From Bordetella parapertussis (GTDB lineage: Bacteria; Pseudomonadota; Gammaproteobacteria; Burkholderiales; Burkholderiaceae_B): a stretch of 7,922 nt of DNA. Under the pieces are notes generated by a model. The model was not told the DNA's origin, ran no database searches, and saw only the letters and a program-made list of their open reading frames with translations. A program made the translations under genes and the position numbers. The stretch is from contig CALQNE010000163.1 of the NCBI GenBank assembly GCA_943331855.1, positions 1-7,922 of the forward strand. The letters run 5' to 3'. Positions 6,647 to 7,922 of the stretch are shown here, one piece after another (within the stretch, counting starts at the first letter, position 1; each line of letters opens with the position of its first letter).

Positions 6647-7606
6647 ATGCCAAATTATCGTGCCCCCCGGATTCGCAGCACTGAAATTACGCCAGAAGAA
6701 ATCTGGCAAAGTCGCCGTCATTGGATGAAAGCTGCTGGCGCTTCAGTCCTAACGGGTGCGGCCGGCGTTTTTCCGTCAATCGGTGGTGCGTCTACGTTGC
6801 CCAGTCTTGATGCGATCATTTCAAAACGGTTTATCACCATGGAGCCGCGCACTCCTGAAAAAGACGCGGTTTCGTACAATAATTTTTACGAGTTTGGGCT
6901 AGACAAAGGCGACCCAGCTAAATACGCCCATACGCTGCAAACAAGCCCTTGGAAAGTCCGAATCGAAGGCGAAGTTGTTACCCCGAAAACGTTTGATATT
7001 GACGATATTCGCAAATTTGCACCGCTTGAAGAGCGCACGTATCGCATGCGCTGCGTTGAGGGTTGGTCGATGGTGATTCCCTGGATTGGTTATTCTTTGT
7101 CGGCACTCTTAAGCCAAGTGCAGCCAACGGGGAATGCGAAATACGTCGAGTTCATCACCGACGTGCAGCCAAAAAATATGCCCGGATTGAGCTCTCGTTC
7201 AATTCAGTGGCCTTACAACGAAGGTTTGCGTCTTGACGAAGCGATGCATCCCTTGACTCTGTTGGTTTTGGGGATGTACGGCAAAGTGTTGCCGAATCAG
7301 AACGGCGCTCCTGTGCGTCTGATTGTTCCCTGGAAATACGGTTTTAAATCGGCCAAATCAATCGTGACGATTCGTCTGACAGAAAAACAACCGACTAGCA
7401 GCTGGATGAAGGCGCTGCCAAGTGAGTACGGGTTTTATTCCAATGTGAATCCAGAGGTTGCACACCCGCGTTGGAGCCAAGCGACTGAACGACGAATTGG
7501 TGAAGATGGTGTGTTTGCACCCAAGCGTAAAACACTCATGTTTAATGGTTACGGCAATGAGGTTGCCTCGCTTTATACCGGGATGGATTTGCGTAAAAAC
7601 TATTGA
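6647..7606 (+). CDS. msrP: Protein-methionine-sulfoxide reductase catalytic subunit, molybdopterin-dependent
   Basis: Periplasmic molybdoenzyme (formerly YedY) that reduces methionine sulfoxide in oxidised envelope proteins, with electrons from the membrane haem protein MsrQ. 319 residues; E. coli MsrP has 334. A twin-arginine signal is seen as SRRHWMK at 22-28, then a weakly hydrophobic stretch with a likely cut near 46-50, fitting export of a folded cofactor protein. Landmarks of the sulfite-oxidase fold are YNNFYEFG at 77-84, [13 protein letters not shown] at 134-146 with C136 as the molybdenum ligand, and [13 protein letters not shown] with [13 protein letters not shown] at 213-238. The start has a weak GAG 6 nt upstream; starting later at M27 would destroy the Tat motif. 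The 129 nt before it contain no gene and no clear terminator or promoter, only a GATAAT at 6561-6566 without a -35 and a weak 5-bp hairpin near 6628-6640. msrQ follows directly. Confidence 0.96.
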   Translation: MPNYRAPRIRSTEITPEEIWQSRRHWMKAAGASVLTGAAGVFPSIGGASTLPSLDAIISKRFITMEPRTPEKDAVSYNNFYEFGLDKGDPAKYAHTLQTSPWKVRIEGEVVTPKTFDIDDIRKFAPLEERTYRMRCVEGWSMVIPWIGYSLSALLSQVQPTGNAKYVEFITDVQPKNMPGLSSRSIQWPYNEGLRLDEAMHPLTLLVLGMYGKVLPNQNGAPVRLIVPWKYGFKSAKSIVTIRLTEKQPTSSWMKALPSEYGFYSNVNPEVAHPRWSQATERRIGEDGVFAPKRKTLMFNGYGNEVASLYTGMDLRKNY

Positions 7607-7922
7607 AGTCAATCAACGTGCGCCTCAAGACTTTGCCGGCCCGTACGTTTGATCGTGCAAAAGTTTTGCTCTTTTGCTTTGGTCTGTACCCGCTGGCGCG
7701 CTGGTGTTGGTTAGGTTGGCATCACGAACTGACTGCGAATCCGGTTGAATTTTTATCTCGGTCGTCTGGTACCTGGGCCTTGGTGTGCCTGCTCGTGACA
7801 CTTTCGGTGTCGCCACTGCGCGAGTGGCTTCATCAGCCGGCTCTGTTGCGTTGGCGCAGAATGTGCGGTTTGTTCACGTTCTTTTACGCAAGTTTGCATG
7901 CGTTGTCCTGGGCTTGGTGGGA
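7603..7922 (+). CDS. msrQ: Haem-binding membrane subunit of methionine sulfoxide reductase, MsrQ (3' part missing)
   Basis: Frame open to the window end, 106 codons shown. It encodes the polytopic inner-membrane haem b protein (formerly YedZ) that passes quinone-pool electrons to MsrP. Recognisable family features, numbered from the TTG at 7603: first helix about 20-38, [16 protein letters not shown] at 45-60, second helix about 57-70 ending SPLREW, then [20 protein letters not shown] at 82-101, with H99 a likely haem ligand in the third helix. There is no usable ATG: an in-frame TAA lies at 7594-7596 and the first in-frame ATG is codon 87, inside the third helix. The start is therefore TTG at 7603, overlapping the msrP stop (TTGA), or GTG at 7618, nine nt after a weak GAAG. 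The pair is an operon with probable translational coupling. Confidence 0.9.
   Translation, partial: MKSINVRLKTLPARTFDRAKVLLFCFGLYPLARWCWLGWHHELTANPVEFLSRSSGTWALVCLLVTLSVSPLREWLHQPALLRWRRMCGLFTFFYASLHALSWAWW

Noticed and set aside
6396..6728. Plus-strand open frame of 110 codons across the HAD-msrP gap
   Set aside because: It overlaps the 3' end of the HAD gene and the 5' end of msrP, both well supported by motifs, and has no family features.
1..7922. Mobile elements, CRISPR arrays, tRNA or rRNA genes, or a defence or secondary-metabolite system
   Set aside because: No transposase, terminal repeats, regularly spaced repeats or cloverleaf sequence was seen; the six genes form ordinary housekeeping and transport units.

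Overview
The window looks like chromosomal DNA of a betaproteobacterium, most likely Burkholderiales and possibly Alcaligenaceae. This rests on recognising protein families (RNase E with a long Ala/Pro/Arg-rich C-terminal half, a betaproteobacterial-style TRAP binding protein, the rne/rluC divergent pair, msrPQ) and not on any database search. Coding density is high and all six genes belong to known families. I see no mobile element, CRISPR array, tRNA or rRNA.

Left part, minus strand (1-1353): a TRAP-type solute uptake operon. dctP (periplasmic binding protein) is followed after 3 nt by the start of dctQ (small membrane subunit), which runs off the window. Upstream of dctP is a 240-nt control region. 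It holds a perfect 17-bp palindrome of the GntR/FadR operator type and an imperfect hairpin, and it is bounded by the terminator of rne.

Centre (1399-4880): rne, minus strand, encodes RNase E. Its stop codon is followed by a strong intrinsic terminator with a cUUCGg loop. Upstream lies a gap of about 500 nt without a convincing gene. A perfect TATAAT on the minus strand overlaps the rluC start codon, so the gap is probably the long structured 5' leader of rne. It contains at least three GC-rich stem-loops and a ribosome binding site 9 nt from the preferred start. This resembles the feedback-regulated rne leader of E. coli, although the sequence here was only read by eye.

Right part, plus strand (4857-7922): rluC (23S rRNA pseudouridine synthase) overlaps a HAD-family phosphatase gene by 4 nt. 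After a gap of 129 nt come msrP and msrQ, the periplasmic methionine sulfoxide reductase system. msrQ has no ATG start and probably begins at a TTG overlapping the msrP stop or at a GTG 15 nt further on; it is cut by the window end.

I found no wholly new system. The most interesting signals are regulatory: the palindromic operator before the TRAP operon and the long, structured rne leader whose promoter sits inside the start of rluC.
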